Assembly (NCBI GenBank): GCA_036927565.1
Contig: JAYESD010000002.1
Span: 76,321,735 to 76,385,734 of the forward strand
Source: Tuctoria greenei
Taxonomy: Eukaryota > Streptophyta > Magnoliopsida > Poales > Poaceae
Length of the DNA: 64,000 nucleotides
Direction: 5' to 3'
Part shown: positions 10,133 through 22,552 of the stretch, piece after piece
How the letters are laid out: each line of letters begins with the position of its first letter
Position numbering within the stretch: the stretch's first letter is position 1
Translations under genes and position numbers: made by a program
The notes under the pieces: model-generated
What the model was told of the DNA's origin: nothing
The model's database searches: none
What the model saw: the letters and a program-made list of their open reading frames with translations, nothing else

Positions 10133-13100
10133 TCAAGCCACACTCCGAGCATCAAGGATATTTAGTTCATTTCGGAGTTCACAAAAACGCTTTTCATCAA
10201 GTGGCTTGGTGAATATGTCGGCCAATTATTTTTGGGTATTGACACGGGAAATGGCTATGTCTCCTTTCATAGCATGATCTCTCAAAAAGTGATGTCTTAT
10301 ATCTATGTGTTTAGTTTGGAGTGCTCAACTGGGTTGTGGGCAATTTTGATGGCACTTTCATTGTCACCAAGAAGTGGAATGTGGTTCATATTGTAACCAT
10401 AGTCCCTTAGAGTTTTTCGCATCCAAAGGAGTTGTGCACAACAACTTCCGGCTACAACATACTCCGCTTCAGCTGTGGATAAGGCAATGGAATTTTGTTT
10501 CTTGGAGGACCAAGAAACTAAGGATCTCCCTAGGAATTGGCATGTACCAGAAGTGCTTTTTCTATCTACTTTGCAATCGGCATAATCTACATCAGAGTAA
10601 CCAATGAGATTGAATTTTGAGCCTTTTGGGTACCAAAGACCAGGGTTGGTTGTATGAACTAAATATCTCAAGATCCTTTTTACGGCTGTCAAGTGAAATT
10701 CCTTAGGGTTGGCTTGAAATCTTGCACATAAACATACACTCAACATAATATATGGCCTAGATGCACATAAATAGAGTAGAGATCCAATCATGGAGCAATA
10801 TACCTTTTGGTCGATGTTGGGTCCATCTTCATTTAGATCTAGGTGGCCATTTGTTGCCATGGGGGTTTTTATGGGCTTCGCCTTGTCCATGCCAAACTTC
10901 TTGAGTATGTCCTGCGTGTACTTGGTTTGGCTTAGGAACGTCCCTTCCTTCTGTTGCCGCACTTGGAATCCCAAGAAGTACTTTAATTCTCCCATCATTG
11001 ACATTTCAAACCTGTCTGTCATGATTTTACTAAATTCTTCACAAAAAGCTTGGTTAGTTGACCCAAAGATTATATCATCAACATAAATTTGACAAATAAA
11101 AAGATCATCATCAAAATTCTTTGTAAATAGTGTATAATCTACTTTGCCAATCTTAAAACCATTTTCAATTAAGAAATCTCTAAGACACTCATACCAAGCT
11201 CGAGGAGCTTGTTTGAGGCCGTAGAGAGCCTTACGCAATTTAAATACGTGGTCGGGGAACTCTTCGTCTTCAAACCCGGGTGGTTGCTCCACGTACACCT
11301 CTTCCTTGATTGGTCCGTTGAGGAAGGCACTTTTCACATCCATTTGATACAGATTGAAATCATGGTGAGTAGCATATGCAAGTAATATTCTAATAGATTC
11401 AAGCCTAGCTACTGGAGCAAAGGTCTCATTGAAATCCAAACCTTCGACTTGTGAATACCCTTTGGCCACAAATCGTGCCTTGTTCCTTGTCACCACCCCG
11501 TGTTCATCTTGTTTGTTGCGGAAGACCCACTTGGTGCCGACGATGTTTGCATTGGGTCTTGCCACAAGTTCCCACACCTTGTTCCGCTTGAAGTTGTTCA
11601 ATTCTTCTTGCATTGCCACCACCCAGTCCGGATCTTTCAATGCATCTTCAACCCTGCATGGTTCCAAAAAGGATACAAACGAATAGTGCTCACAAAAGTT
11701 AGCTATGCGAGATCTAGTGGTTACTCCCTTTTGGATGTCACCGATTATATTGTCGATTGGGTGATCCCTTTGGACGCATTGGTGTACTCTTGGGTGTGGC
11801 ACTTGAGGAGTTGTATCTTCATGATCATCTGCTTCTCCCCCTAAGTGATTGCCTTCGTTGACTCGTTGATTATCTTCATGTTCTTGTGGTTGATCTTGTG
11901 TTGAAGCTCCCCCTTGATCGTTGGTCTCCTCTTGTGGTTCATCTTCCTCATGTACGTGTGGAGGTGGCTCTTGTGGTCGAACCTCACCGAGAGCCATTTT
12001 TTTCAATGCTTGATAAGGAGCTTCTTCTTTACCTAGTTCACATGGATCAACTTGCTCCTTTTGGGAGCCATTAGTCTCATCGAACACTACGTCACGTGCT
12101 ACTTCAACAAGTCCGGAGGTCTTGTTGAAAACACGATAGGCGTAAGCATTCAAATTATAACCAAGCAAGAAACCTTCATCGGACTTCGAAGCAAACTTTG
12201 AAGTCCTAGGCTTCTTGTTCAATATATAACAAGGAGAACCGAAAACTCTAAAATATGAAATATTTGGTTTGTTACCGGTGAGTAGCTCATATGATGTCTT
12301 CTTGAGTAGTCGATGAAGATAGAGTCGATTTACGGCGTGGCAAGCGGTGTTAATTGCTTCTGCCCAAAATCGATCCGATGTCTTGTACTCATCGAGCATT
12401 GTTCTTGCCATCTCTATGAGTGTTCGGCAACTCTGTTTTGCTGTAGGGAGTACGGCGCTGAAAATTCGTGCTTTATGCCTTCTTCATCAAGGTACTCCTC
12501 CACTTGTGTGTTCCTGAACTCTGTGCCGTTGTCGCATCGAATATTCTTGATTGTCAATGAGAATTCGTTTTGAGCTCGCTTGAAGAACTTCTTGAGTGTT
12601 CCTTGTGTCTCTGACTTATCATGCAAAAAGAAAACCCAAGTGAAGCGAGAAAAATCATCAACGACAACTAAACCATATTTTTTACCGCCGATGCTTATGT
12701 AGGCTACTGGACCAAATAAGTCCATGTGTAGTAGGTTGAGTGGTCTTGTTGTAGTCATGACGTTTTTGGCAGGGTGAGGTGCTCCAACTTGCTTCCCGGC
12801 TTGGCACGTGCTACAGGGCCTGTCTTTCTCAAATACAACATCCTTTAAACCTCAGATGTGATCGCCTTTGAGGAGTTTTTGAAGGTTCCTCATACCAACA
12901 TGCGCTAGTCGTCTATGCCACAGCCGACCCATGTTGGTCTTTGCAATCAAGCATGTGTCAAGTTCAGCTTTATCCTTATTGAAGTCAACAAGATAGAGCT
13001 TTCCCTTTAACATACCCTTGAATGCAACAGAACCATCACTCCTCCTAGAAACGGTCTCACCCTCGTAAGTAAACAAGCAATTATAACCTTTGTTGCATAA

Positions 13101-13355
13101 CTGAGATATGGACAGCAGGTTATAATCTAGGGATTCAACATGTAAAACATGAGAAAGTGTGTGTTTAGAGGATATTGCAATTTTACAGGTACCTAGCACT
13201 CTTCCTTGACTATTATCTCCAAAGTATATGCCCTCGTTTGGGTCCTCATTCTCTTCATATTCCACAAACATTCTTCTTTCCCCGGTCATATGGTTAGTGC
13301 AGCCACTATCTAGCACCCATTTAGATCCACCAGAGGAATAGGCCTGCAAAAACAA
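10133..13355 (-). pseudogene. Sirevirus I pol: protease, integrase, reverse transcriptase, RNase H
   Basis: Read right to left, this begins with the aspartic protease (13320-13300, VLDSGCTNH) and the GAG-pre-integrase zinc region (12940-12860, HRRLAHVG). The integrase core follows with Asp in LLHMDLFGP and IRCDNGTEF and the Glu-containing segment near 12430. Then come the RT (11570-10700, QMDVKSAFLNG, YVDDIIFG) and RNase H (10500-10140, STAEAEYVVAG, DNESAIKIAHN), ending LADIFTKPLDEKRF. Lesions: TGA at about 12852, a frameshift at 12411-12414 exactly at the integrase catalytic Glu, a frameshift near 10303, and TAA near 10226. It would act in the cytoplasmic particle and nucleus to copy and integrate the element; this copy cannot do so alone. 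The frame break between gag and protease (13777 to 13355) is additional damage. Confidence 0.93.
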
Positions 13356-13544
13356 ATCATGCCTTGGTTTTAGGTACCCAAGCTTGCTTTGGTCCTTGGA
13401 GGTTAGTTACAATACATTTGGGCACCCACACATGAGACTTGGTGTTCCCATGGCGTGGCCCAACATAATGAGCATAAACTTTGCCAAAATTATTTCTCAT
13501 CAACGCATAGGAGGCATCAAAAGTTTTAAACAATAGCTGTTGTT

Positions 13545-13640
13545 GTTTATGTACAAGACTAGTCTGGGGGGCCGGACTTGTCCGGAGGACCGGACTTGTC
13601 CGAACACCGACCGGACTAGTTCGGTGTACCTGTGCAGTTA
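13545..13640 (-). other. Motif cluster at the gag/protease junction of Sirevirus I
   Basis: Four copies of GGACTAGT/GGACTTGT-CCG type motifs interrupt the gag-to-protease connector here. The corresponding stretch of Sirevirus 0 (about 150-270) aligns on both sides but has no such motif. So the LTR-type motif was gained within coding sequence in this copy, or lost in the other. Confidence 0.7.
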
Positions 13641-13776
13641 CAATCTTAATATGTGACTTTCCAGTTTGAGAGGGCCTTCCTTTTACAAAGGTAATCCTCT
13701 CCTTGTTATTTTTATGGCTTCTAGCATGTTGCTTTTCGCCATAAGAATAACCAATGCCATATTTGACATTTGGAGG

Positions 13777-15777
13777 TCATTTAACCGAAAATGCACTACG
13801 TGCATATTTGATCTTCTCCTTGTCAAGTATGCCACTTTGGGCAGGATGTTTATCCTTTGTAGAGGTTGGCTTATCCCTCAAACTGGTGTCACCTTTCCTA
13901 CATGTGCAAGCATGTGCAAAATCAGTTTTAGTGGGTTGAGAAGGTGAACTTGAAGAGGAGAAGGGTTCACTCATCTTGAGTGACTCAATCTGCACTTCAA
14001 GGATCTTGTTAACCTTGATCAGGTCAGCAAGTTGGTCCTTGATTGTGGCATTTGAGTCAGTTAACTCCAGGCAAGTTTCCTTGCTTGAAGCTAACTCAAG
14101 CTCGAGTGACTTGCTTCGTTCCTTTTCAAGTTCTAGAAGTTTTCCAAGTTTGACATGTTCCTCCTTTTGGGAGATGATCATGTCTTCTTGACGATGTATC
14201 AACCACTCCTTCTCAACAAGTTGATCAAGTAAGAATTTCATTTTAGTAGCTGTTTTCCTAACTAGTCCAATAAGCATGTCCTCATTATCACTATTGAGTT
14301 CATCATCGCTAGAATAGGAATGCACGGAGGGGGGGGGGGGGTTAATGGTTACCTTGCGTTTACCTTCCTTTGCCATAACGCAAGTGCCATCTCCCTTCCA
14401 TGCGCCAAGTGTATGGAAAAGAGTAGACTTATTGGATGTCTTCTCGATGGCTATGCTAGCCATCTCTTCTTCTTCGGATGATGAGGGCTCATCATTTGAG
14501 TCCCACTCTCTCCCAATGTGCGCTTGTTCGGGTTGTTTCTTCTTCTTGAAGAATTTCTTGGGTTGAGGCTTGGCTTCTTTGGTCTTCTTCTTGTTCTCCT
14601 CATATGGGCAATCAACTATAAAGTGGTTGTACTCACCACAATTATAGCATGCCCTCCTCAACTTTGTCTTTGTTCTTTCCTTGTACTTTCCTTCGCTTGA
14701 CTTTGTACCTTGTCTCTTTTTCATTATTCTCTTGAATTTCTTCATGAACAATATAATGTCTTCTTCATCCAATTCACTGCTCTCGTCGTCACTATCTTCC
14801 TCTAGTTGTGCTTCTCTAGCTTCTTTGGATAAGGGCTTGAGAGTGGACTTCAAAGCCACCCCTTTCTTCTTTGCCGAGGTGAAGTCGGCAATCTCCTTGA
14901 CATGTTTTGCTTGTTTTTCCATCATCTCGAAGTTGATGATCTTTCCAAGCAGTTCATCCGGAGTCAACCTTTTATATCCGTGGCTTTCCCTGATCATGGA
15001 GCATAGTGTGACGTTGCGAGGCATAAAAGCTCTAAGGATGAGCTTTACCACCTCGTGGTCATTCCATTTCTTGCTTCTGTATGATCTGACCTTGTTGACG
15101 AGTGTCTTTAATCGATTGTACATGTCTTGGGGTGACTCGTCTTCTTCAATCGCAAATCTTCCTAGCTCGCCTTCAATCATCTCAATTTCTACTTCACGCA
15201 CATGTCGGTCACCTTCATGTGCAGTTTGTAGTGTGTCCCATATCTCCTTTGCAATTTTGAGTCCATCCACCTAGGTGAACTCGTCCCGACTGAGTGAAGA
15301 GTTTATTACGGCCGCGGCTTGAGCATTTCGGTGAATTGCCTGCTCTTGGCTGAGGGTGAGCTCTTCGTCGTCATCCGTGATGTCTATCCCTGTGCACACA
15401 ATATGCCACAAACTTGGATTGAGGGAAATTAGATGCATTTTCATATTTTGCCTCCACATTGAGTAATCACTTCCATCGAAGTGTGGGGCTTTTCCAAGTG
15501 GGATAGATAAATAATGATTGCTATTGGAATTGAGACGATCAAAGTTAAAAGGATATCGGGAGTAGTCGGTGTGACTACTCCCCTTCTTCTTCTCTTAAAC
15601 TTTTACTTTCCCTTTGGAAAGTGTCTTCTTTCTTAGGAGCGCCTTTAGCTCCAGCATCTCCTAATCATCGTCGTCGAAGTCTTGAATAGCTTCAAGGAGC
15701 TTCTCCACCTTAAGGTTCTTTTCATCATCAACCTTCTCTTGGTTATTGCTCTTGTGGGTGTCCTTCATGTCTGACAT
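13777..15777 (-). pseudogene. Sirevirus I gag
   Basis: A single frame runs from an ATG at 15777 (MSDMKD) to a stop at 13777, with three in-frame stops (TAG 15661-15663, TAA 15595-15597, TAG 15271-15273). The last 497 codons are open. Domains: acidic leader, UBN2 gag core (about 15460-14930), basic linker, intact zinc knuckle CYNCGEYNHFIVDC near 14640, a Lys-rich tail and a coiled-coil-like C-terminus (14260-13960). It builds the particle and binds the RNA. A run of 13 G (14329-14341) encodes a proline stretch absent from Sirevirus 0. Premature stops in the first third make normal Gag impossible without readthrough. Confidence 0.9.
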
Positions 15778-15817
15778 GATCTTCTTCGAGCGATTAGTCT
15801 CTTTCTTGAAGAACCCA

Positions 15818-15828
15818 CTCTGATACCA
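15818..15828 (-). other. Primer binding site of Sirevirus I
   Basis: The minus strand reads TGGTATCAGAGTGGG next to the 5' LTR edge at 15831. The match to initiator tRNA-Met is slightly poorer than in Sirevirus 0 (GAGT instead of GAGC). Confidence 0.85.
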
Positions 15829-15830
15829 AT

Positions 15831-17392
15831 TGAATGTGGCCTAGAGGGGGGGGGTGAATAGGCCTTTTTGAAAATTATCGGATCCTTCAACACTTAACAA
15901 CCAGTTCAAAACCAGAGAAATCGGACTAGTCCGGTAAAGTGCGGACTAGTCCGGTGTATACGGACTAGACTGATTAAGTTTGATCGATTAACTTTATTTT
16001 TCAATATATGCAGCGGAAATATACGATCAAAAAAAGTGTTACAAGGTTATGAATCAGGTTATATTACAATTCAATCTTATACTTGATATTTCAACGTAAA
16101 GTAATCAAGATCAATTGTAACCCTAGATTGATATACTGTAAAGGACAATGAACACAAAAGAGGAACACAAGAGATTTATCCCGTGGTTCGGTTCCCACAG
16201 AGGCAACCTACATCCACGTTGAGGAGTCCACAAAAGGACCGGTTCTTCTCCAACCCTACCCTCGTCGGATCGCCACGAAGGCCAATCCTCTTCCACTTAT
16301 CTCAAAGGGGTAAATAACCGAATTCAAGGGGCCTTCTCACACGTTGAGAGCTCGCTTGGATTACAACACGAAATACCACCAAGAACACACTTAAAAGATT
16401 ACAATTAAATTGCAAGAGTGTGTTAGATAATCAAATCAAGAGCTCAATGTGGTGTTGAACGTGTCTCTCCAATGAACTAGAGTGAATCCCCAAGGGATTG
16501 ATATTTGTTGCACTTAATTTCGTGGAGAGATGTGGTTTTTGAGGCTCTTGGGAGGTGTGACGGCGCTAGGGTTTGAGAGAGTGTAAAATATGGTCGTGCA
16601 ACTCTATTTATATGGGTTTCTAAAAGTGACCGTTAGGGTTCAGAAAGATCGGACTAGTCCGTGGTGGTCATCGGACTAGTCCGGTGTGCTGTGTGTAGCA
16701 AACCCTAATTGTCCCGAAATATCGGACTAGTCCGGCTAGGAACGGACTTGTCCGATTTCGCTACTGGAAATCTTCGGACTAGTCCGATAGTCATCGGACT
16801 TGTCCAGACATGTGAAACCCTAAGTGTATAGGATGACAAGTCTGCACTTGGAGGACTTGTCCGATTTAGTTCAAAGGGTATTTCGGACTAGTCCTTGCAA
16901 ATATCGGACTTGTCTGATATGGATCAGAGAGAATATTGGACTAGTCCGGTTGTGATCGCACTTGTCCGATTTTGTGTGACTTGTGAAGTGTTTTGAGGAC
17001 TAGTCCGCACTGGGGAAGACTAGTCCGATTCTAGTCAGAGAGGATATCCGACTAGTCCGATGGATATCGGACTTGTCCGATTTCATGCAGAAAGGATATC
17101 AGACTAGTCCGGTGTCAGTCGGACTAGTCCGGTCCTGTGTATCTTTGTGCAATGTGTGTGTTTAATTTTTATTGAGCTCTTGGGATGTGTTTTCTCAACA
17201 CACTCCATACACAATGATCTACTATTCTTCTTCCTTGAGCTCATTTCCGCTTTGCTCCCCATTCTTCCTTCTTTTTGGCACTTTGCTCATTTTTCTATTA
17301 AAAGTCTGCACTCATCTCAACAAAGTGGTTAGGATCCCAATTGCTTGTCATAAATCATCCAAAACCCACAAAGGACCCTAGATGCACTTTCA
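15831..17392 (-). repeat. 5' LTR of Sirevirus I
   Basis: The 1562-bp LTR has the same TG...CA termini as its partner at 5541. The minus-strand promoter has TATAAATA at 16605-16612. The palindromic motif array lies at 16648-17132. The outer end is followed directly by the duplicated target gatag (17393-17397). Confidence 0.95.
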
Positions 17393-17397
17393 GATAG

Positions 17398-17496
17398 TAT
17401 AAAGGTAAGGAATAAAGATAAAAATAGATACGAGGGTGAACAAGGTTCGAAGATCAACAACAACCATTCCCCGACAACGGCGCCATAAATGGTTGT
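17398..17496 (-). other. Gypsy A leader with tRNA-Asp type primer binding site
   Basis: The minus strand at 17468-17485 reads TGGCGCCGTTGTCGGGGA, the classic tRNA-Asp-complementary PBS of Athila/Tat gypsy elements. It lies 11 bases from the LTR edge. Removing Sirevirus I joins this leader to the gag ATG at 5529, which shows where Sirevirus I landed. Confidence 0.88.
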
Positions 17497-18722
17497 TGAC
17501 GGCTGGTACATCACAGATGAAAATCCACAAGCACACGGAGAAACCGCTGTAGCACTTCCCCTTAAAGAGTATTCCCAAGGGTATCGAATCCAAGGAACGT
17601 GTGTGCTAATCTTTTAACTGGTTCACCCTAGGACACGAAGCTTGGTGGTAGGCAAGGGATTGAGTGGATTTCCTAAGAGCATAGGTTCTAATGCAAAGCA
17701 AGTCGATCAATAGCAGCTTGTATTGGGCACGGGCTTACCCTGGTCTGCCACGCGACTCCCGCCAAGAGCTTATGTCGTAGTCGAACATGGAGGATTACAA
17801 TAGACGGATAGGGCTGTGACCACCTACCACCTACCTCTACAACCCGTGGACTACGAGATAATCACAGGTAACGTCAAGCCAAGACACCATGCCTATGCTA
17901 TCGATTACTTCCCTAACCTCTCGCGCAAAGACTAGGGCCTCTATATGAATAGAGCAACGAATGAACAATCAACTAAGGAATTAATTTGCTTGTATTAAAT
18001 ATATGACTCAATTTGAAATCATGTACCTTACTTGAGATGGGAAGAACTGTTGAGGTACAAAGGTGGAGAGGGTTCGACAAGCCCGAACCCTATCCTTAAG
18101 TGGAAGAAGCCCAACAAGCCAGAGCCTCCTCCTTCTCCTCTTTCTCACTCTCTCCCTATTTTCTAAGCACTTAGGCAGCGCTACACCTTTGGAGTGGAGT
18201 ACTAGACTCAAGCTTTTGGTGTGTGGAGTGAGGGAGCACCCTATCCCCTATTTATACCCTCCATAGGTCGGTTTGGCGCCAGAAAAAGCGAGTGACTCAG
18301 TCGCCATCGTGATGTCCAAGCCGTGAGGAGCCAACACATGGCGGTTGACCGCGTTTGGCGCATTTACCTAATTGGGCGACCTGGTAGGTCGGCCGAAGTG
18401 CCAACGACTCCAATCACGCCGAAACTTCTCCGTGACACTGTTATGTGGACCCCATCATGGGTATGGGTGATTCCGGTGATTTTTAGTTGGTTTTCTACTC
18501 TGGCCCATAAATCCTGTGATTGCGTCTGATTGGTTGGAAGGCCTGTTTTCTGGATTGGTCCCTGTAAATACCTCTAATTATGGTCATAATTCACCTGCGT
18601 ACACAATTGCACCAACACTTCTGGGGATAGTTAGTAATTAACTCCTACCACTATGTTGGTTGTCCAATCCATAGCTTTCATCTAGGGAATTGATGGTCGG
18701 ATTTGGCAATTAAGGACCGTCA
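17497..18722 (-). repeat. 5' LTR of gypsy A
   Basis: The 1226-bp LTR is bounded by the short inverted repeat TGACGG/CCGTCA. TATAAATA lies on the minus strand at 18249-18256. It is homologous, in the opposite orientation, to the LTR at 31806-33282: the block around ccacgggttgtag and cagccctatccgtc is shared. Its outer flank is gcagg (18723-18727), the candidate TSD. Confidence 0.82.
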
Positions 18723-19112
18723 GCAGGAGTTCTCTTCCCGTGCAAACTTTCTACCTTTAGTAAGCCTTCGCAACGCTTGGATGGAAATTACATCTGAAGC
18801 CGAATCACGGTGACCTCATCAATGACAAGGGGGCCCAGGTCCACTTTGTTAAAAAGTCATACCAGGTGAACCGTTGTCATGATGGGAAGTTGGAAGCCCG
18901 AGGGCGGCAGTCTGACAAGGCTACAAAGATTACGCTAGGAACCGATACAAATTTCATATTGTGAACTGACAACCTTCAATTGCGTGAGATCCGCACGCCA
19001 GGATCCCTCTCACCATATCAAGAGGGGCCACGTGGCGATGGCATAACTGTGTGTTGATGATGGCCCCACCTCTGGTAGCATAACCTCCCCCTGAGGTGGG
19101 CCCGGGGGCTAA
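18723..19112 (+). other. 3' non-coding end and polypurine tract of gypsy C
   Basis: No coding sequence is visible. The stretch ends in the purine-rich tract gaggtgggcccgggggcta directly before an LTR starting at 19113, so it is the internal 3' end of a plus-strand gypsy element. The rest of that element was cut off where gypsy A inserted at 18722. Confidence 0.65.
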
Positions 19113-19930
19113 TGTCGGTACCTTTCTTACTGGGTACCCCTTGGTACCGTAAACAAAGCCATGGAGTTCCTATGTCCAGGTGGCAGACGTCCGGAGGGAA
19201 TACACATCCCGCAATATCAGATCTGCCTCCCTCCATAGAGTGGCTCCGGTACTGTCATGTGTCTAGAAGAGCCGGACCTGCCTCCCTCAGTTGGATAGCT
19301 CCGATTCTGCCACATGTCTTGCAGAGCTAGACCTGGCCTCCCTCCTTAGAGAAGCTCTAACACTGCCACGTCTCCAATAGCACCAGACCTATCCCCTAGT
19401 AGAGGGAAGCTCTAGAGCTTCCATGTGTTAGCATCCGGACCTAAGTCTGCAATGAGAAGACAATGGGATTTCCAATAGCGTGGCCATTCAAGGGCTATTA
19501 ATCAGGCATTACAACACCTAGTTAACGCGTCATTAACACTATATTAATGACACACGATCAGAGGACTATCAAGGCTGGTAATGCTGTTATTAAGGCACGT
19601 TATCATGCTATTAACTACCCTTAGCACCATAGAACGTGTATAGAGCAGTGATTACAGCTGGGGCCACCTGTCGGGCCAGGCACGTCTTGTAACAGCCAGT
19701 CCTTGGCATATAAAAGGGTTGCGCTGCACGGTATAAGGACAACTCATCTCATACGCACTCAAGATCAGGCTCACATACACTCATACAATACACAAACCCC
19801 CCGTGGAGTAGGGTATTATGCTCAGGCGGCCTGAACCACGTAAAACTCTCAGTGTTCACCTCTTGCCTCATTCTTGACTCGCACCCCAACCGAATACGAA
19901 CCACTCTGGACTACTCCTTAGTAGTACCGG
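19113..19930 (+). repeat. 3' LTR of gypsy C (Tat-like)
   Basis: It starts TGTCGGTACC right after a polypurine tract, the usual start of Tat-like gypsy LTRs in grasses. A TATA box (tataaaag) lies near 19710, followed by a region resembling the transcribed end (gtagggtattatgctcagg). The end is not sharp; agtaccgg at about 19924-19930 is the best candidate, giving about 820 bp. Confidence 0.65.
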
Positions 19931-20560
19931 GAGGAAGTGTCCTAGTCCACACTTCCATAGAATATTTGATTGAGAAGATGGTCAACATTCAAGGGTGGCT
20001 CAATGAATGCTTCAGTTCCATTTGCATGGCATGCAGACCATTGACAAGGTGGACATGCGATCCATGAAACTGGACCTCCTATTGAAAGATAAAGAAGATC
20101 AAGCCAATGGAGAAGTTTTTGGATGATCCAAGCCATAGATCATCACATGATTTGTGGAATCCATGTCATCATGGGACACCTAGGGGTTTATTTCCCTGAG
20201 ACCCGTGAGGATCCTCCATTTCCAAACAACACCAAAGGCTACCACCAATAAGGAGGCCAGAAGTGGAATCAATACAATCAAGGAGGCTATGTGAATTTGA
20301 ATTCCAATGAATTCAACTTCAACTAGCCTACCTTGAAGTATCTTGTCCATGGCCAAGGAGAAATCAATGACAACATAACCAAGAGGCAATTGGCCAAAGA
20401 CAAGACACTTTGTAAAGCATTCAAGATCTAAGGATTCCACAATCACTTGTTTGACGCTACAGTTCAACCAAGCCCGTACAACTTTGGGCAAAGCGACATT
20501 GTGTATGAAACATTTCTTGTTTGATTGTGGAGTCCACATGTCGTTATGACCAAGGAATCC
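19931..20560 (+). pseudogene. Athila-like gag remnant of gypsy B
   Basis: Plus-strand translation in shifting frames gives patches typical of the end of Athila gag: MQTIDKVDMRSMKLD, a Gln/Asn/Gly-rich patch (KWNQYNQGGYVNLN) and LKYLVHGQGEINDN. Many stops and frameshifts separate them, so it is an old copy. It is the first recognisable part of gypsy B after the gypsy C LTR. Confidence 0.5.
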
Positions 20561-22552
20561 TCTTGATCCTATATCAAGAATGGGTTGAATCTAAAGAATA
20601 TCTTGAAGGTCAAAGCGACAACCCCCATAAGTGGACATCCTCATTTGTTTTATGAGAAATGAGGAGACTCCGCCATTTGATCCATGATGAGATCCTAAGA
20701 AGACGGAGAAACAAGGACCATTCAAATGGCCCAAGTCCACTAAGACGTCAAAAAGAGAATGGCAAAAGAAGGACAAGCCTCACCAGGTTCATAAACGAAT
20801 ATTTTCAAGGAAAAGCCATCACAACATCAACATTTCTACATCCAGGCGACGAAGAGGCCGAGGCCACCGCGTGCCCCACTTGTCCAAATGGCAGCCAAAG
20901 GAGGTTTCGCATATCAGTTAGGAGAAGTCATCCACGCCTTTATCTCGGAGTATGGACGACACATCATCCCCATAAACATGACAGACGTAAGCCTCGCTCG
21001 TCGAACTTCAAAAATGGTGAGTCCTTACCAATAGGTTAATTGGTAGTTATCTCATATTTGATTTTGTCAATTGCATATTTGCATTTTTCATCAAACCTTG
21101 CATTGGCATTTAACATGTTTGAATTTTCACACTTGCATGTAGGAATCTTAAATTTCCAACCATCATAAAACTAAAATTTGAATCAAGGAAGAAATTTATT
21201 TGGATATGAACTTTGGGCATAACCACTTGAATTTAATTTCTTACTTCAAATAAAAAAGATTTCCCTTTATTCTCATTGCATTTGCAAGTTGTTTCAAGTT
21301 GGGCAAAACAATTTGACAAAAGGGTTCAATTTGCTTTTGGGCTAATAACCCATTTTTGAGTTGCTTTGTTTGTTCTTGATTAAATTGCAGCCAGGACAAA
21401 ATTTGTGAAGAGGTAGTTTGGTAAAGAAGAGTGTAAGCCTCACCAAGCTCAAGGCACTATTCGGAAGATTTGAGAGCATATCCCTCCACTAATCTCATTT
21501 TGAGTTCAAGGTGGAGGAATGCTCAAGATGATGGCCCGATGGAGGAGAAAGGTGAAGCTTCATTCATCTTCAACTCCAACCTCAACTTGGCAAAAGACAT
21601 CAAACATGAAGGCTACACCAAAATCCATGGCGTGATTTCTCACACAACGACCTTCAACCTGAACTGCTCTTCAATTGAGGTACAAGTTTAGATCTTCCGC
21701 GTTTGGATTGCATTATGATTGAATGAATTTTTCTTACATGGGAGAGGAAGGTTTACACCTCCTCATCATTCAATTTTTATGGACCCTCACAAGAGTAAGT
21801 GTTGGCATTGCCCTTTGATTTTAAAAGGAATGTCACCTTACTTGGAGTAAATTTAAACAAGTACCTAAAATTTCATAAGCGTTGTTTAATTGACTTGGTC
21901 ATTGAAATCTTATGGAATAACTTAGTGGTTGAATTGGCATGTAGCAACCTAGGAATAGTGATGCCCATAGTTTTGATTTGAACTCATGCATACATGGATC
22001 AGTAGATTTCAAATTCCGAGGCAAGACATTAGAAATGTTAAGGAGGATAAAATTGAGAATCTTGTTTGTCATGATTTAGAATATAAAATTGCTCTAGTAA
22101 AAAGTCATGATGGTTAGAAAATTTCAAGATGAAGGAATCCATAGGGTGTACAACCATCACTTGCATTGGTATGAGTAGGAGCTTTAGAAAATGTGCAAAT
22201 TGATTAATTTAAAAGGATCCACTCTTATATCAATGAATAGTACATTGTTTATATACGCACTTGAAATTGGAACTGATGTATCAACCATCAGTTTCAGCTG
22301 TACAAGTGTCGGGAGCTAACCATCCCTCTCTATTCAAGAGGGGAAGCTGGTAGGGTTAATGTTTCTATGTAGGAATACACGATGCAGATTGTTGAAGGAA
22401 GATTTGGAGGTACTATTTCAACATCTCTTGGCCAATGAGTAACCGAGCATGATTGAAACCTATCGGGTTTTAATCCCGAGGGCCAATCATAGCTTTTACA
22501 TGGAAACCTTCCATGTGCAACCGATGGGCTGCTATGAATAAGTGGGATCTCT
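20561..22552. other. Decayed internal sequence of gypsy B, no gene seen
   Basis: AT-rich sequence with scattered short frames (for example 20659-21039 plus) that match nothing I recognise. The position between gag-like remnants and the terminal tail suggests decayed gypsy internal sequence. No promoter or RNA gene is supported. Confidence 0.5.

Larger units (their letters stand above)
5541..17392 (-). mobile_element. Sirevirus I, complete Ty1/copia Sirevirus with both LTRs and TSD
   Basis: The 11.85-kb element lies on the minus strand. It has a 3' LTR (5541-7101), polypurine tract (7102-7120), env-position ORF (7561-9147), pol (10133-13355), gag (13777-15777), tRNA-Met PBS (15818-15828) and 5' LTR (15831-17392). 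The target duplication gatag is perfect at 5536-5540 and 17393-17397. The two LTRs differ at roughly 3% of positions over the half I compared by eye, suggesting insertion on the order of a million years ago if a usual grass rate applies (inference). Pol order (IN before RT) defines copia. The extra ORF, the size and the PPT-flanking block ggtgattgatgacaacca place it in Sirevirus. All three coding regions carry stops or frameshifts. Confidence 0.95.

Noticed and set aside
13011..13060. Reading the LTR motif-rich frames (e.g. 53030-53320) as proteins with a repeated ...GLVRS pattern
   Set aside because: The apparent protein repeats at 53030-53320 arise from the GGACTAGTCCGG DNA motif in the LTR, on both strands, so they are not evidence for a gene.
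20659..21039. 126-codon plus-strand frame as a host gene
   Set aside because: No domain, promoter or splice context, and it lies in decayed gypsy B sequence.
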